A stretch of 64,000 bases of DNA from JBGPGW01 sp046349515 (GCA_046349515.1 JAXMCE010000008.1:62001-126000); one strand, 5' to 3'; counted from the first letter of the stretch, positions 49,162 through 58,439 are shown. Made by a program: numbers and translations. Notes: generated by a model not told the origin, from the letters alone.

Positions 49162-50541
49162 CTATCCGCCCGGCACGGGGGCACTGACCGCCTTCAGTTC
49201 CGCTTCGACCGCGGCGGCGGCGCGCTGGCCGGTCGTCGCGGCCATCTCCATGTTGGCGGCGATCGCGAAGTAGTCGCCGGCGAGGTGAACCCGGCCCTGC
49301 GGTGCCTCGAGCGCCCCTTGGAGCGCATGGCGGCCCGGCCGCGCGAAGGGCACGGCGTTCTGCCAGCGCTGGATCACGACCTCGCGCACGATGCCGCGCG
49401 CCTCGGGGTAGAGGTCGTAGAGATCGGCGAGGAAGCGCTCGCGGATCTCGCCGTCGCTCAAGTCGAACAGCGCCCTTGCGCGCTCGCCGCCCGCGTAGAC
49501 CATGAGGCTGCCGCCCCGCTCGCGACGTCCCGGCGCACGCACGACGTTCGCGTGGTTGAACAACATGCCGAAGGAGCGGTCCGCGAGCGCGAGCGCGTAG
49601 ACGTCGTCCCACGGCATGGGTCCCGTCTCGTCGGTCAGAATCGCGGCGCAGTAGAAGGCTCCGTAGGGCAGCCAGGCCAGCGCCGCCTCCGTCTCGGGCG
49701 TGAGGCCACGCACGATGCCGTGGGTCACATGGGCCGGCGTCGCGACGATGGCGTGGCGGGCGCGGACGACGGTCTCGCGATGGCCCGTCCGATAGACGAC
49801 GCGGACCGAGCCGCCCTCCTCCTCGACGCTCACCACGGTCGCATCGAGCATCATGCGGTTGCCGATGCGCTGGGCGATCGCCTCGGGCAGCCGGGCCGAG
49901 CCGCCCACGACGTTCCGCGCGAGCTTGTCGGCCCCGCCCCACACCATGGCGAACAGGGAGGCGCAGGCGGCGATCGAAAGATCCTCGGGCGGCGCCGCGA
50001 CCCGTTCGGTGATGGCCGAGAAGATGCCATGCACGTCGGGATGCAGGCGCCCCAGATACTGGGCGACGCTCACCGGACCGTAGCGCGCGCGGAATTGCGC
50101 CATCGCCGCGGGTCTGCCCGCCTGCTCCTCGGCAAATGCGCGGAGGAACGTGGCCGTGATGCGGCGGAGCTTGATGCCCGCCCGGATGAAGGAGAGCCGG
50201 CCCGCGAGCGAGAGCGGCAAGCGCAAGGGATAGGTCTCGGCCTTGCCCGAGGTGAGGATGCGCCCCTTGAGCGCGAGTCCCATGCGGTTCCCCGGCACGG
50301 CGCAGGTCTCGACGCCGAGATCGTCGGCGAGAGCGCCCATCACCGTCTCGGGCCCGCCCAGGAGATGCGCGCCCAAATTGAGCCAGTAGGGCTCGCGCGG
50401 GAGCGACATCATCTTGCCGCCGACGCGATCGCTCGATTCGAGCACCAGGATGTCGCGGTGGCGGAGCGCCCAGGCCGCCGCGAGTCCGGCGATCCCGGCG
50501 CCCACGATGACCGCGTCGAGCATGCGGGGCGTCTCATTCAT
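49162..50541 (-). CDS. flavin-containing amine oxidase / protoporphyrinogen-oxidase-like protein
   Basis: 459-residue NAD(P)-binding Rossmann flavoprotein of the amine-oxidase superfamily. The FAD loop is AVIVGAGIAGLAAAWALRHR, then ESSDRVGGKM in place of the common GGR. The C-terminal FAD block is RVHLAGDYFAIAANMEMAAT with the GQRAAAAVEAEL helix. The middle is hydrophobic (PLRLPLSLAGRLSFIRAGIK), as in phytoene desaturase or HemY-type enzymes that meet membranes. The substrate is unknown; it could be an amine, a porphyrinogen or an isoprenoid. It stands alone, with a double palindromic repeat between it and the keto-acid hydratase gene. Confidence 0.8.
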   Translation of the reverse strand: MNETPRMLDAVIVGAGIAGLAAAWALRHRDILVLESSDRVGGKMMSLPREPYWLNLGAHLLGGPETVMGALADDLGVETCAVPGNRMGLALKGRILTSGKAETYPLRLPLSLAGRLSFIRAGIKLRRITATFLRAFAEEQAGRPAAMAQFRARYGPVSVAQYLGRLHPDVHGIFSAITERVAAPPEDLSIAACASLFAMVWGGADKLARNVVGGSARLPEAIAQRIGNRMMLDATVVSVEEEGGSVRVVYRTGHRETVVRARHAIVATPAHVTHGIVRGLTPETEAALAWLPYGAFYCAAILTDETGPMPWDDVYALALADRSFGMLFNHANVVRAPGRRERGGSLMVYAGGERARALFDLSDGEIRERFLADLYDLYPEARGIVREVVIQRWQNAVPFARPGRHALQGALEAPQGRVHLAGDYFAIAANMEMAATTGQRAAAAVEAELKAVSAPVPGG

Positions 50542-50586
50542 GACGGTCGCCTCGCCTCATCCTTCTCATCCGCGATGCACCGGTTC

Positions 50587-50668
50587 GTCCTCATCCTTCG
50601 GTCACGCTCAGGATGAGGACGCAAAAATAAGAAGGCCCTCATGGTGAACCTGTCGAACCATGAGGGCC
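50587..50668. repeat. intergenic palindromic repeat, A plus B units
   Basis: The A unit has perfect ten-base arms GTCCTCATCC/GGATGAGGAC; the B unit has perfect twelve-base arms GGCCCTCATGGT/ACCATGAGGGCC around an 11-base loop. They lie just upstream of the amine-oxidase gene and downstream of the hydratase gene on the minus strand, so a terminator role for the latter is possible. Confidence 0.82.
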
Positions 50669-50693
50669 CATTCGTTTGGCGAGAGCAGCAGCC

Positions 50694-51485
50694 CTACACC
50701 ACCTTGAGCCGCGCGGTGCCGAGGCTTTCGATCTCCGTCGCCATCTCGTCGCCCTTGGCGAGCAACTTGTTGACGACGAGACTCCCCGTCATGACGAGGT
50801 CGCCCGCCTTCAAATGCCGTCCGCGCTGGACGAGATGATTGGCGAGCCAGGCGAGGGCCTCCATCGGGTGGCCGAGCGCGTCGCGTCCGTGCCCCTCGCC
50901 CACCACCGTCCCGTTCACGATCATCTTGCACGTGAGCGCCGCGAGATCGAGCTTCCGCCAGTCCTTGACGGGGGAAGCGGTGATGCAGCCGTAGTTCATG
51001 GCGTTGTCCGAAATGATGACCGTGACGTCGATCTCGGGGATGACAACGTTCCGCAAATCGGCGACCTCGATCCCGGCCATGCAGGACTCGACGGCGTCCG
51101 TCACCTCGGCGCGCGTGTAGGGCTTCTCGCGGATGGGAAGGTCGCGCGCGAGCTTGACGACGATCTCCGACTCGACGCCGATCTGCGCATAGTCGCTGAA
51201 GCGGAGCTCGGCGCCGTTCGGCTTGATGCGGGAAGCGACCATGGCGCCCGCGAAGGGATGATCGACGCCGAACTTCTTCTGCTGCACGGCGCTGGTGAGC
51301 GCGATCTTCCAGCCCACGACGTCGCCCATGCCGGCCTCGCGATACATTTCTATGAGGCGGTCCTGGACGCGGTACGCTTCCTCGAGGCTCCGTGGCCGGA
51401 TGTCCTGCGGCAGGCGCACCATCTGGCCGTGGCTTTTCTGGTCTTCGAAATTGCGCCGCGCGGCGCTCTCGATGCGATCGCTCAT
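50694..51485 (-). CDS. 2-oxopent-4-enoate hydratase family protein
   Basis: 263-residue enzyme of the MhpD/HpcG fold. It would hydrate a 2-hydroxy-2,4-dienoate to a 4-hydroxy-2-oxo acid in aromatic meta-cleavage pathways, or decarboxylate 4-oxalocrotonate in the sister group. Family features are VGWKIALTSAVQQKKFGVD, the metal-site Glu pair in IGVESEIVVKLARDL, and MTGSLVVNKLLAKGDEM. No aldolase or dehydrogenase partners are near. It lies between two palindromic repeats, with a GlcG-like gene next upstream on the same strand. The exact reaction within the family is not decided. Confidence 0.86.
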   Translation of the reverse strand: MSDRIESAARRNFEDQKSHGQMVRLPQDIRPRSLEEAYRVQDRLIEMYREAGMGDVVGWKIALTSAVQQKKFGVDHPFAGAMVASRIKPNGAELRFSDYAQIGVESEIVVKLARDLPIREKPYTRAEVTDAVESCMAGIEVADLRNVVIPEIDVTVIISDNAMNYGCITASPVKDWRKLDLAALTCKMIVNGTVVGEGHGRDALGHPMEALAWLANHLVQRGRHLKAGDLVMTGSLVVNKLLAKGDEMATEIESLGTARLKVV

Positions 51486-51516
51486 CGTGGCCTCATCGGT
51501 GACATTGGCATGGGCA

Positions 51517-51592
51517 CCTCATCCTTCGATCACGCTCGGGATGAGGCCAAGACAGGAACCCTCATGCCGAGCTCGTCGAAGCATGAGGGTTC
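51517..51592. repeat. intergenic palindromic repeat, A plus B units
   Basis: A unit: CCTCATCC and GGATGAGG around TTCGATCACGCTCG. B unit: perfect twelve-base arms GAACCCTCATGC/GCATGAGGGTTC around CGAGCTCGTCGAA. Same order and spacing as the copy about 930 bases upstream. It lies between the GlcG-like gene and the hydratase gene, both on the minus strand. Confidence 0.82.
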
Positions 51593-51637
51593 TCTTCCGC
51601 GTCACTGCTTGCGCGGGAGTGTTCCCGCCGGCCGCGC

Positions 51638-52057
51638 CTAGAACGTCTCCGCCTTGATCGCGGCGAGAGCGGCGTTGGCGCACTCGACGTCCTGGTCGCC
51701 CGTGCCGGAGCCGACGCCGATGCCGCCGACGCAGGCGCCACCGATGATGATCGGCAGGCCCCCTTTCAGATTCGTCCAGCGCCCGTTCGTGGCGAGACCC
51801 ATCTTCACTTCGGCCTCAGGCGCGGCCTTCCCCGTCGGCGAGCGTCCGGTCGCGGCCGTCCGCGCCTTGGCGGTCGCGGTGTCGACCGAGAGCACCTTGG
51901 CCCCGTCCATGCGCGAAAACGCCAGGAGATGGCCCGCCTCGTCCGTGATGGCGATGCATTGCGGGACCTTCATGTCCTCGGCCTTCTTGACCGCGGCGGC
52001 CAAGAGCTTCAAGGCGCCGGCATGGGTGAGCTTCAAGGATTGGGCGGTATCGGCCAT
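51638..52057 (-). CDS. GlcG/HbpS family heme-binding-like protein
   Basis: 139-residue small protein of the GlcG/HbpS (DUF336) family. The core LTHAGALKLLAAAVKKAEDM with CIAITDEAGHLLAFSRMDGAK and GRWTNLKGGLPIIIGGACVG is characteristic, ending with the usual CANAALAAI helix. Members occur beside catabolic genes and bind heme or cobalamin in some cases; the role is generally unclear. The ATG has GGAGGGAG ten bases upstream; an upstream extension that reads into the divergent ligase promoter was rejected. The acyl-CoA ligase gene diverges 142 bases away. Confidence 0.86.
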   Translation of the reverse strand: MADTAQSLKLTHAGALKLLAAAVKKAEDMKVPQCIAITDEAGHLLAFSRMDGAKVLSVDTATAKARTAATGRSPTGKAAPEAEVKMGLATNGRWTNLKGGLPIIIGGACVGGIGVGSGTGDQDVECANAALAAIKAETF

Positions 52058-52199
52058 TGGGGTGCTCCCTCCAGGGTTATCCGGTTCGATGTCCGGGATG
52101 ATCGCGGAAACTCTATGCCAGCCCGCTGGCACCCGTACAGGGGCCTTCTCGCCCGGCGCCGAATCCCCGCCTAGAATGGAGGGCTCGAGGGAGACAGCC

Positions 52200-53822
52200 A
52201 TGCATGCGACCATGATGGACTACCCGCTGACGCTCGTGCCGCTCCTCGAGCGCGCTGGCAAGCTCTTCCCCGACACGGAGATCGTGTCGCGGCGCCCCGA
52301 CAAGTCTCTCCATCGCTACCGCACCGCCGATTTCTGCCGGCGCGCCCGGGCGCTCGCGGCGGCGCTCCAGCGAGCGGGCCTCGCCAAGGGCGAAGCGGTC
52401 GCGACGCTCATGTGGAACAACTCGGCCCATCTCGAAGCCTATTTCGGCGTGCCCTGTGCGGGCGGCGTCGTGCTCACGCTCAACCTGCGCCTGCCGCCGG
52501 CCGACCTCACCTATATCGTCAACCACGCGAAGCCGCGATTTCTCATCATCGACGACGTGCTGCTGCCGCTCTACGAGCAGTTCAAGAAGGACGTCGCGCT
52601 CGACCGCGTCTTCGTCGTGCGCTGGAACAAGGGCTCGCTCGCGGACGGCCTCAGCGATTACGATTCCTTCATCGAACCTGGCAGCGACGGCTTCGTCTAC
52701 CCCGCGCTGGCCGAAGGCGATGCGGCCGGCATGTGCTACACCTCGGGCACGACGGGGAAGCCCAAGGGGGTCGTCTACTCCCACCGCGCGCTCGTGCTGC
52801 ACTCCCTCGCGATCAGCCTGCCCGACGTTCACGCATTCTCGCACCGGGAATGCGTGATGCCCGTCGTGCCCATGTTCCACGCGAACGCCTGGGGCCATCC
52901 CTTCGCTTGCGTCATGCTGGGCGCGAAGCAAGTCTTCCCCGGTCCCCATCTCGATGCCGAGAGCCTTCTCGATCTTTGCGCGAACGAGGGCGTCACCTTG
53001 ACCGCGGGCGTGCCCACCGTGTGGCTCGCCGTCGTGCAGGCGCTCGACGCCAATCCCACGCGCTGGCGCTTGAAGCCGGGCATGCGCGTCCTGACCGGCG
53101 GCTCGGCGGCGCCCGAGGGTCTCCTGCGCGGCCTCGAACGTCATGGTTTGAAGGCCATGCACGGCTGGGGCATGACCGAGATGGCGCCCGTCGGCGCCCT
53201 GTACAGCCGGAAGCTCAAGCTCGACGCGCTCGACACGGATGCGCGCTACCGGCACCTGACGCGCCAGGGCCTGCCGCTGCCGCTCGTCGAAATGCGCGTC
53301 GTCAACGATGCGGGAGAGGCGCCGTGGGACGGCGAGAGCATGGGCGAGCTTCAAGTGCGTGGCCCCTTCATCGCGGGCCGCTATCACAATGCGCCCGAGG
53401 CCGCGGACCGCTGGACCGGCGATGGTTGGTTCAAGACCGGCGACGTGGTCACGATCGATGCCGATGGCTACATGAAGCTCGCCGACCGCACGAAGGATCT
53501 CGTGAAGTCGGGCGGCGAGTGGATCAGTTCGGTCGAGCTCGAGAATGCCCTCATGAGCCACCCGGCCGTGGCCGAAGCGGCCGTGATCGCGATCCAGCAT
53601 CCCAAATGGCAAGAGCGGCCCTTGGCCGCGGTGGTGTTGAAGAAGGACGCGCAAGCGACGGCCGAGTCCTTGCGCGCGCATCTGGCCGAGCGCTTCGCCA
53701 AATGGTGGCTGCCGGACGCCATCGTCTTCATCGACGCCATCCCGCGCACGTCGACGGGCAAGTTCCAGAAGGCCGTCTTGCGCGAACGCTTCAAGGACTG
53801 GCAATGGGACAAGGCCGTTTGA
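52200..53822 (+). CDS. acyl-CoA ligase (AMP-forming)
   Basis: 540-residue adenylate-forming enzyme that activates a carboxylic acid to its CoA thioester. ATP loop YTSGTTGKPKGVVYSHR, the GWGMTEMAP motif, the hinge DLVKSGGEWISSVELEN and the catalytic Lys in PRTSTGKFQKAVL are all present. The N-terminus MDYPLTLVPLLERAGKLFPD resembles medium/long-chain fatty-acid and 3-methylthiopropionate ligases (DmdB type). The ATG with AGGGAGAC upstream is used; a much longer frame overlaps the divergent gene and is not family-like. Substrate choice cannot be read from the sequence. Confidence 0.9.
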   Translation: MHATMMDYPLTLVPLLERAGKLFPDTEIVSRRPDKSLHRYRTADFCRRARALAAALQRAGLAKGEAVATLMWNNSAHLEAYFGVPCAGGVVLTLNLRLPPADLTYIVNHAKPRFLIIDDVLLPLYEQFKKDVALDRVFVVRWNKGSLADGLSDYDSFIEPGSDGFVYPALAEGDAAGMCYTSGTTGKPKGVVYSHRALVLHSLAISLPDVHAFSHRECVMPVVPMFHANAWGHPFACVMLGAKQVFPGPHLDAESLLDLCANEGVTLTAGVPTVWLAVVQALDANPTRWRLKPGMRVLTGGSAAPEGLLRGLERHGLKAMHGWGMTEMAPVGALYSRKLKLDALDTDARYRHLTRQGLPLPLVEMRVVNDAGEAPWDGESMGELQVRGPFIAGRYHNAPEAADRWTGDGWFKTGDVVTIDADGYMKLADRTKDLVKSGGEWISSVELENALMSHPAVAEAAVIAIQHPKWQERPLAAVVLKKDAQATAESLRAHLAERFAKWWLPDAIVFIDAIPRTSTGKFQKAVLRERFKDWQWDKAV

Positions 53823-53935
53823 GCTCTGTCCGACGGCCTATGCCTCGTCATCGATTGCCAGCGCGGGCCCGCGGGTGCACCATCCGCCCCCGCCGCCGGC
53901 GTGCCATCGCCCATCCAGGGTGACCGAGGTGTTCC

Positions 53936-55423
53936 ATGTCTCCAACCGACCAGCCGCCCGATTCCTCTGACGCGCGCGCCGCGCGTCCGGGGGCGCCCGT
54001 GAAGCGGCGTTTGGCCGCGATCCTCGCGACGGACGCCGTCGGCTACAGCCGCATGATGGCGGAGGACGAGGAAGGGACGATCCGCACCCTCGCGGCCCAC
54101 CGTGCCGTCATCGACGGCATCATCCAGTTCCATGACGGGCGCATTGTGGGAACCGCGGGCGACAGCGTCATCGCCGAGTTCGCGAGCCCGGTCGAAGCCG
54201 TGCGCTGCGCGATCGAGATCCAGGACGCGCTCAAGACGCGGAACGACAGTTTTCCCGAGGACAAACGCCTCCTCTTCCGCATCGGCATCAATCTCGGCGA
54301 CGTGATGGTGAAGGGCGAGGATCTCCTGGGCGACGGGGTCAACGTCGCGGCGCGGCTCGAGAGTCTGGCCGAGCCGGGCGGCATCCTCGTCTCGAGCAGC
54401 GTCTACGACCAGATCACGGGCAAGCTCTCCTTGAGCTTCACCGACATGGGCGAGCAGGCGTTGAAGAACATCCCGCGTCCGGTGCGCGCCTTCCGGGTGG
54501 CGCCGGGGACGGGCGCCGGCCCGACCATGACCAAGGCGCGGAAGAAAGGTGGGCTCTCGGCGGGTGCGATCGCCGCCATTCTCGGCGCGATCGTGGTTCT
54601 GGCCGGGGTCGGCGGCTATGTCGGCGGCGTCTTCGACATAGCACGCTCGGGCGGCAGCCCGGGGAAGCCGTCCGAGGGCGAAGTCAGCTTCTGGGAGAGC
54701 GTGCGCAACTCGAGCGATCCGGCCGAGCTCGAGGCCTACATCGCCAAGTATCCGCAAGGCGCGTTCGTGACGCTCGCGCGCACCCGGCTCGACGCGATCG
54801 CCCAGCAGCGGGCCGAGGAGACGCGCAAGGCCGAGGAGGCAAAAAAGAAAGCCGAGGCCGAGGCCGAGAAGGCCAAGGCGGAAGCGGAAGCCGCGAAGAA
54901 GCAGGCAGAGGCGGACAAGGCCGCCGCCGCCAAGGCCAAGGCGGAAGCCGCGGCGGCTCAAGCCAAACAGGATGCGGCGAAGAAGGCCGAGGCGGAGACG
55001 GCGCAAGTCAAGGCCGATGCCGCGAAGAAGGCGGAGGCCACCCGTGCGCCCGCCGCGCAAAGCGCCTCGGTGGCCCCAGCCTCGGCGCGCTTCGACGGCG
55101 CATGGTCGGCCGTCCAGCACTGCGAGCAGTTCGAGGACAATCCACCCTTCACGGCCCAGCTTCGTCCGGCCCAAATCCGCAACGGCCAGGTGACGATCGA
55201 GCGTGGGCAACCGGGCAATCCGGGCTGGTTCACCGTCAGCGGCACGATCGCATCCGACGGCACGCTCGCTCTCTCGGGCTCCGGCATCTCCGGTCTCAAG
55301 AACTACGCGGGGCGCGAATACGCCATCGTCATCCGCGGCGCGTTCCACGAAACGAGCTACGAGGGAACCGGGATCTTCGGACGGCGCAACTGCTCGATCC
55401 TTCTCACGCGGAAGGAAGGCTGA
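53936..55423 (+). CDS. class III adenylate cyclase with membrane anchor, coiled coil and FDGAW-type C-domain
   Basis: 495-residue multidomain protein. The cyclase domain spans residues 22-200: LAAILATDAVGYSRMM holds metal Asp33, GTAGDSVIAEF holds Asp76, and GDGVNVAARLESL carries the transition-state Asn and Arg. A membrane helix follows near residues 205-230 (AIAAILGAIVVLAGVGGYV). A short repeat-like segment (FWESVRNSSDPAELEAYIAK), an Ala/Lys/Glu coiled coil of about 90 residues and a C-terminal domain of about 110 residues starting FDGAWSAV come next. The C-domain would be periplasmic and resembles the small exported protein encoded at 37525. It makes cAMP, probably in response to an envelope cue. 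Confidence 0.88.
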   Translation: MSPTDQPPDSSDARAARPGAPVKRRLAAILATDAVGYSRMMAEDEEGTIRTLAAHRAVIDGIIQFHDGRIVGTAGDSVIAEFASPVEAVRCAIEIQDALKTRNDSFPEDKRLLFRIGINLGDVMVKGEDLLGDGVNVAARLESLAEPGGILVSSSVYDQITGKLSLSFTDMGEQALKNIPRPVRAFRVAPGTGAGPTMTKARKKGGLSAGAIAAILGAIVVLAGVGGYVGGVFDIARSGGSPGKPSEGEVSFWESVRNSSDPAELEAYIAKYPQGAFVTLARTRLDAIAQQRAEETRKAEEAKKKAEAEAEKAKAEAEAAKKQAEADKAAAAKAKAEAAAAQAKQDAAKKAEAETAQVKADAAKKAEATRAPAAQSASVAPASARFDGAWSAVQHCEQFEDNPPFTAQLRPAQIRNGQVTIERGQPGNPGWFTVSGTIASDGTLALSGSGISGLKNYAGREYAIVIRGAFHETSYEGTGIFGRRNCSILLTRKEG

Positions 55424-55649
55424 GCGCCTTCACGCGATGCCGCATCCGGTCTCAAGCGGCGCCCACTCCTTGAGCCACATCAAAGCCGCCCCTCGCCGGC
55501 CACGGCAGAGTGCGCCGCGACGTGAGGCCCGGGTTTCATCGGGCATCGGGCGGTGTGCATGAGCGAGCCGCTCGCGACGAGCAGGCACGGCCGCAGGACG
55601 ACAGCGTCCTATACCCAGCGCGCGGCCGCACCAATCGGAAGGAGACGAT

Positions 55650-56135
55650 ATGACCAAAGCTCCCACTCGGACGAATGGACGACGCATCGCTGCCATCCTC
55701 TTCGCCGCGGGCATGTTCCTCCCCCTCGCGGCCGTGGCCCAGGCGCCGCCTCCGATGGCTCCGATGGGGAGCGGCCCGTCCCGCCATGGCGCTGATTTCT
55801 CCGCGATGGACGAGAACAAGGACGGCGTCGTCACCAAGGAGGAGTACAAGAAGTACCGCGACGCGAAATTCGCGCGCCTCGATGCGAACAAGGACGGCTC
55901 GATCAGCAAGACCGAATTCATGGCCTCGCCCCGCGGCGGCCACCGCGGGGAGCACGGACAGATGGCCCGCGAGGCGCGCTTCAAGGAAATCAACACGAGC
56001 GGCAGCGGCTCGATCTCCAAGGCCGAATGGGACGCCGATACGGAGGCCCGTTTCGCCAAGCTCGACAAGAACGGCGACGGCAAGCTCACGCCGGACGAAC
56101 TCGGCCCGCCGGGGCGCAAGGGCGGGGCGAAATAG
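55650..56135 (+). CDS. exported EF-hand calcium-binding protein
   Basis: 161-residue protein with a signal peptide (IAAILFAAGMFLPLAAVAQA) and four EF-hand-like loops: DENKDGVVTKEE, DANKDGSISKTE, the variant NTSGSGSISKAE (weakened, with Ser and Gly at ligand positions) and DKNGDGKLTPDE. It should bind Ca2+ in the periplasm as a buffer or sensor. GGAAGGAG lies before the ATG. It stands alone between the adenylate cyclase and an amidase gene. The 226 bases upstream have no gene but must hold its promoter; I see no clear match. Confidence 0.86.
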   Translation: MTKAPTRTNGRRIAAILFAAGMFLPLAAVAQAPPPMAPMGSGPSRHGADFSAMDENKDGVVTKEEYKKYRDAKFARLDANKDGSISKTEFMASPRGGHRGEHGQMAREARFKEINTSGSGSISKAEWDADTEARFAKLDKNGDGKLTPDELGPPGRKGGAK

Positions 56136-56277
56136 TCGATATCTGACCAAGTAGGCGCCATTGTCTCAACCCGCTCGAACAGCCTGAGGATTGCCCAAAT
56201 CGCGAGGCTCGTGACTTCACGTGACGAATGAGGTGAGTGCGCTCTAACATGGCTCTGTCGTCCTGACGGAGCCTCCG

Positions 56278-57555
56278 ATGCAAGAGCCCCACACCCTCAC
56301 CGCGACCGAAGCCGCACGGCAGATCCGCGACGGCACGCTCAAGTCAGAGAAGCTCGTGGCCTCCTGCTTGGCGCGCATCAAGGCGCGCGAGCCCGTGGTC
56401 GACGCCTGGGCCTATCTCGATGCCGACCGCGCGCTCGCCCAGGCGCGGGCGCTCGATCGCGGCACGGTGCAAGGCCCGCTCCACGGCATCCCCATCGGCG
56501 TCAAGGACATCATCGACACGGCCGACATGCCGACGGCCTACGGCTCGCCCATCTACCGCGACCACCGCTCGGGCTGGGACGCCGCCTCGGTCGCCATCGC
56601 GCGCGCCGCCGGCGCCATCGTCCTCGGCAAGACCGTGACCTCCGAGTTCGCCCTCTACCACGCGGGCAAGACCAAGAACCCGCTCGATCCCGCGCGCTCG
56701 GCCGGCATCTCCTCCATGGGCTCGGCCGCGGCGGTCGCCGACCGCATGGTGCCCATCGCCTTCGGCACCCAGACCGGCGCCTCGATCCTGAAGCCCGCCA
56801 CGTTCTGCGGCGCCATCGGCTACAAGCCGAGCTTCGGCACCTTCAACCGCACGGGCGTCCACCCGGCCGCCGATTCCCTCGACACGCTCGGCCATTTCGC
56901 GCGCTCGATCGACGACGTGGCGCTCTTCGGCGCCGTGCTTTCCGGGCGACCCGATTTCGGCGCGGGCTCACTCGAGAAGCCGCCCGTCATCGGGCTTTGC
57001 CGCACCGCGGAGTGGGCCAAGGCCGATGCGGCCATGAAGGGCGCGCTCGAGGAGGCGGCGACGCGGCTCGGCAAGGCGGGCGCCGTGATCCGCGAGGTCG
57101 AGCTGCCGGATCCCTGCCGCGGCTTGAACGAGGCGTGCCTCACCGTCATCCGCTACGAATCCGCGCGCGCCTTGGCCCATGAGTACCGGGTGTGGCCCGA
57201 GGGTTTGAGCGAGGTCCTTCGCCGCACGATCACCCAGGGTCTCGCCTATTCCCACGACCAGTATCTCGAAGCCTTGACGCTCGCGCAGAAGTGCCGCGCC
57301 CTCGTCGCCCCCATCTTCGAGCAGGTCGACGTGCTGATGACGCCGCCCTCCGAATGCGAGGCGCCGCTCGTCAAGGACGTGATCGGGGATTCGGTGTTCA
57401 ACCGCCTGTGGACCATCCTTCACCTGCCCTGCCTCGCGCTGCCGACGGGAAAGACCGCGACCGGACTGCCCGCGGCGATCCAGCTCGTGGGCTCGATGCA
57501 CGGTGATGATGCGCTGCTGCGGGTCGCGCGCTGGGTCGAGGCGCGCTACGCGTGA
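56278..57555 (+). CDS. amidase (amidase signature family)
   Basis: 425-residue amide hydrolase. The catalytic Lys is in GIPIGVKDIIDTADMPTAYG. The usual GGSSGGSAAA loop is altered to GISSMGSAAAVA but keeps the cis-Ser, and the nucleophile lies in FGTQTGASILKPATFCGAIG. The C-terminal NRLWTILHLPCLALPTG is standard for the family. It is somewhat shorter than the other amidase in the window. Substrate unknown. An NAD-dependent epimerase gene starts 14 bases downstream, so the two are probably one operon. Confidence 0.87.
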   Translation: MQEPHTLTATEAARQIRDGTLKSEKLVASCLARIKAREPVVDAWAYLDADRALAQARALDRGTVQGPLHGIPIGVKDIIDTADMPTAYGSPIYRDHRSGWDAASVAIARAAGAIVLGKTVTSEFALYHAGKTKNPLDPARSAGISSMGSAAAVADRMVPIAFGTQTGASILKPATFCGAIGYKPSFGTFNRTGVHPAADSLDTLGHFARSIDDVALFGAVLSGRPDFGAGSLEKPPVIGLCRTAEWAKADAAMKGALEEAATRLGKAGAVIREVELPDPCRGLNEACLTVIRYESARALAHEYRVWPEGLSEVLRRTITQGLAYSHDQYLEALTLAQKCRALVAPIFEQVDVLMTPPSECEAPLVKDVIGDSVFNRLWTILHLPCLALPTGKTATGLPAAIQLVGSMHGDDALLRVARWVEARYA

Positions 57556-57569
57556 TCTGAGAGAGGATC

Positions 57570-58439
57570 ATGACGAACGTCGTCGTCACGGGCGGGAGCG
57601 GGAAGGCCGGGCGCGCGGTCGTGCGCCATCTCCTCGAGCACGGCCACAAGGTCCTGAACGTCGACCTCGCGCCCTCGCCCGATCCCGTCTGCCATTTCTT
57701 GAAGGCCGACCTCACCGATTTCGGCCAGGCGATCGATTCGCTTCGCGTGGCAGCGGGCGTCATGGACCGTCGGCGTCCCTTCCGGGATGCCGAAGCCGTC
57801 GTGCACCTGGCCGCGATCCCGTCGACCGGCCTCGTGCCGGACGCGCTCACCTTCGCGACCAACATGCGCGCGACCTACAACGTGTTCAGCGCGGCGACGC
57901 TTTTCGGGCTGAGGCGCGTCGTCTGGGCCTCGAGCGAAACCGTCTACGGCCTCCCCTACACCCGCGTGCTTCCCGACCGGGCACCCATCGCGGAGGACCA
58001 TGCGCTGCGCCCCGAGACGGGCTATGCGCTCTCGAAGGTGCTGGGCGAGCGGATGGCCAGCGAGATGCACCGCTGGAATCCGGGCACGAGCTTCATCGGC
58101 TTGCGGCTCTCGAACGTCATGGACCCGGAAGACTACGCGGCCTTCCCCTCCTTCACGGCCGAGGCGCGCAAGTTCAACCTCTGGGGTTACGTCGACGGGC
58201 GCGACGTGGGCGAAGCCTGCCGGCTCGCGATCGAATCGGGCTTCACGGGGGCCGACGCCTTCAACATCGCGGCCGCCGACACGGTGATGACCAAGCCGAG
58301 CCGTGCGCTCCTGGCCGAGGTCTTCCCCACGGTCCCCGTGACCGGTGCCCTCGGCGAGTTCCAGGGATTGCTGTCGGTCGAGAAGGCCGGGAAGGCCTTC
58401 GGCTTCCGACCCTGCCATTCCTGGCGCGGAACGCGGTAG
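57570..58439 (+). CDS. NAD-dependent epimerase/dehydratase family protein
   Basis: 289-residue extended SDR. The cofactor loop is VVVTGGSGKAGRAVVRHLLE, with NVDLAPSPD indicating NAD. VVHLAAIPS and the catalytic set (Ser-Ser in WASSETVYG, then YALSK) are clear. The substrate part includes LRLSNVMDPEDY and YVDGRDVGEACRLAIES. The sequence is of the UDP-glucose epimerase or uronate dehydrogenase type; the specific sugar is unknown. GAGAGGA precedes the ATG. It follows the amidase gene closely, and a 226-base gap with the SOS promoter separates it from imuA. Confidence 0.86.
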   Translation: MTNVVVTGGSGKAGRAVVRHLLEHGHKVLNVDLAPSPDPVCHFLKADLTDFGQAIDSLRVAAGVMDRRRPFRDAEAVVHLAAIPSTGLVPDALTFATNMRATYNVFSAATLFGLRRVVWASSETVYGLPYTRVLPDRAPIAEDHALRPETGYALSKVLGERMASEMHRWNPGTSFIGLRLSNVMDPEDYAAFPSFTAEARKFNLWGYVDGRDVGEACRLAIESGFTGADAFNIAAADTVMTKPSRALLAEVFPTVPVTGALGEFQGLLSVEKAGKAFGFRPCHSWRGTR

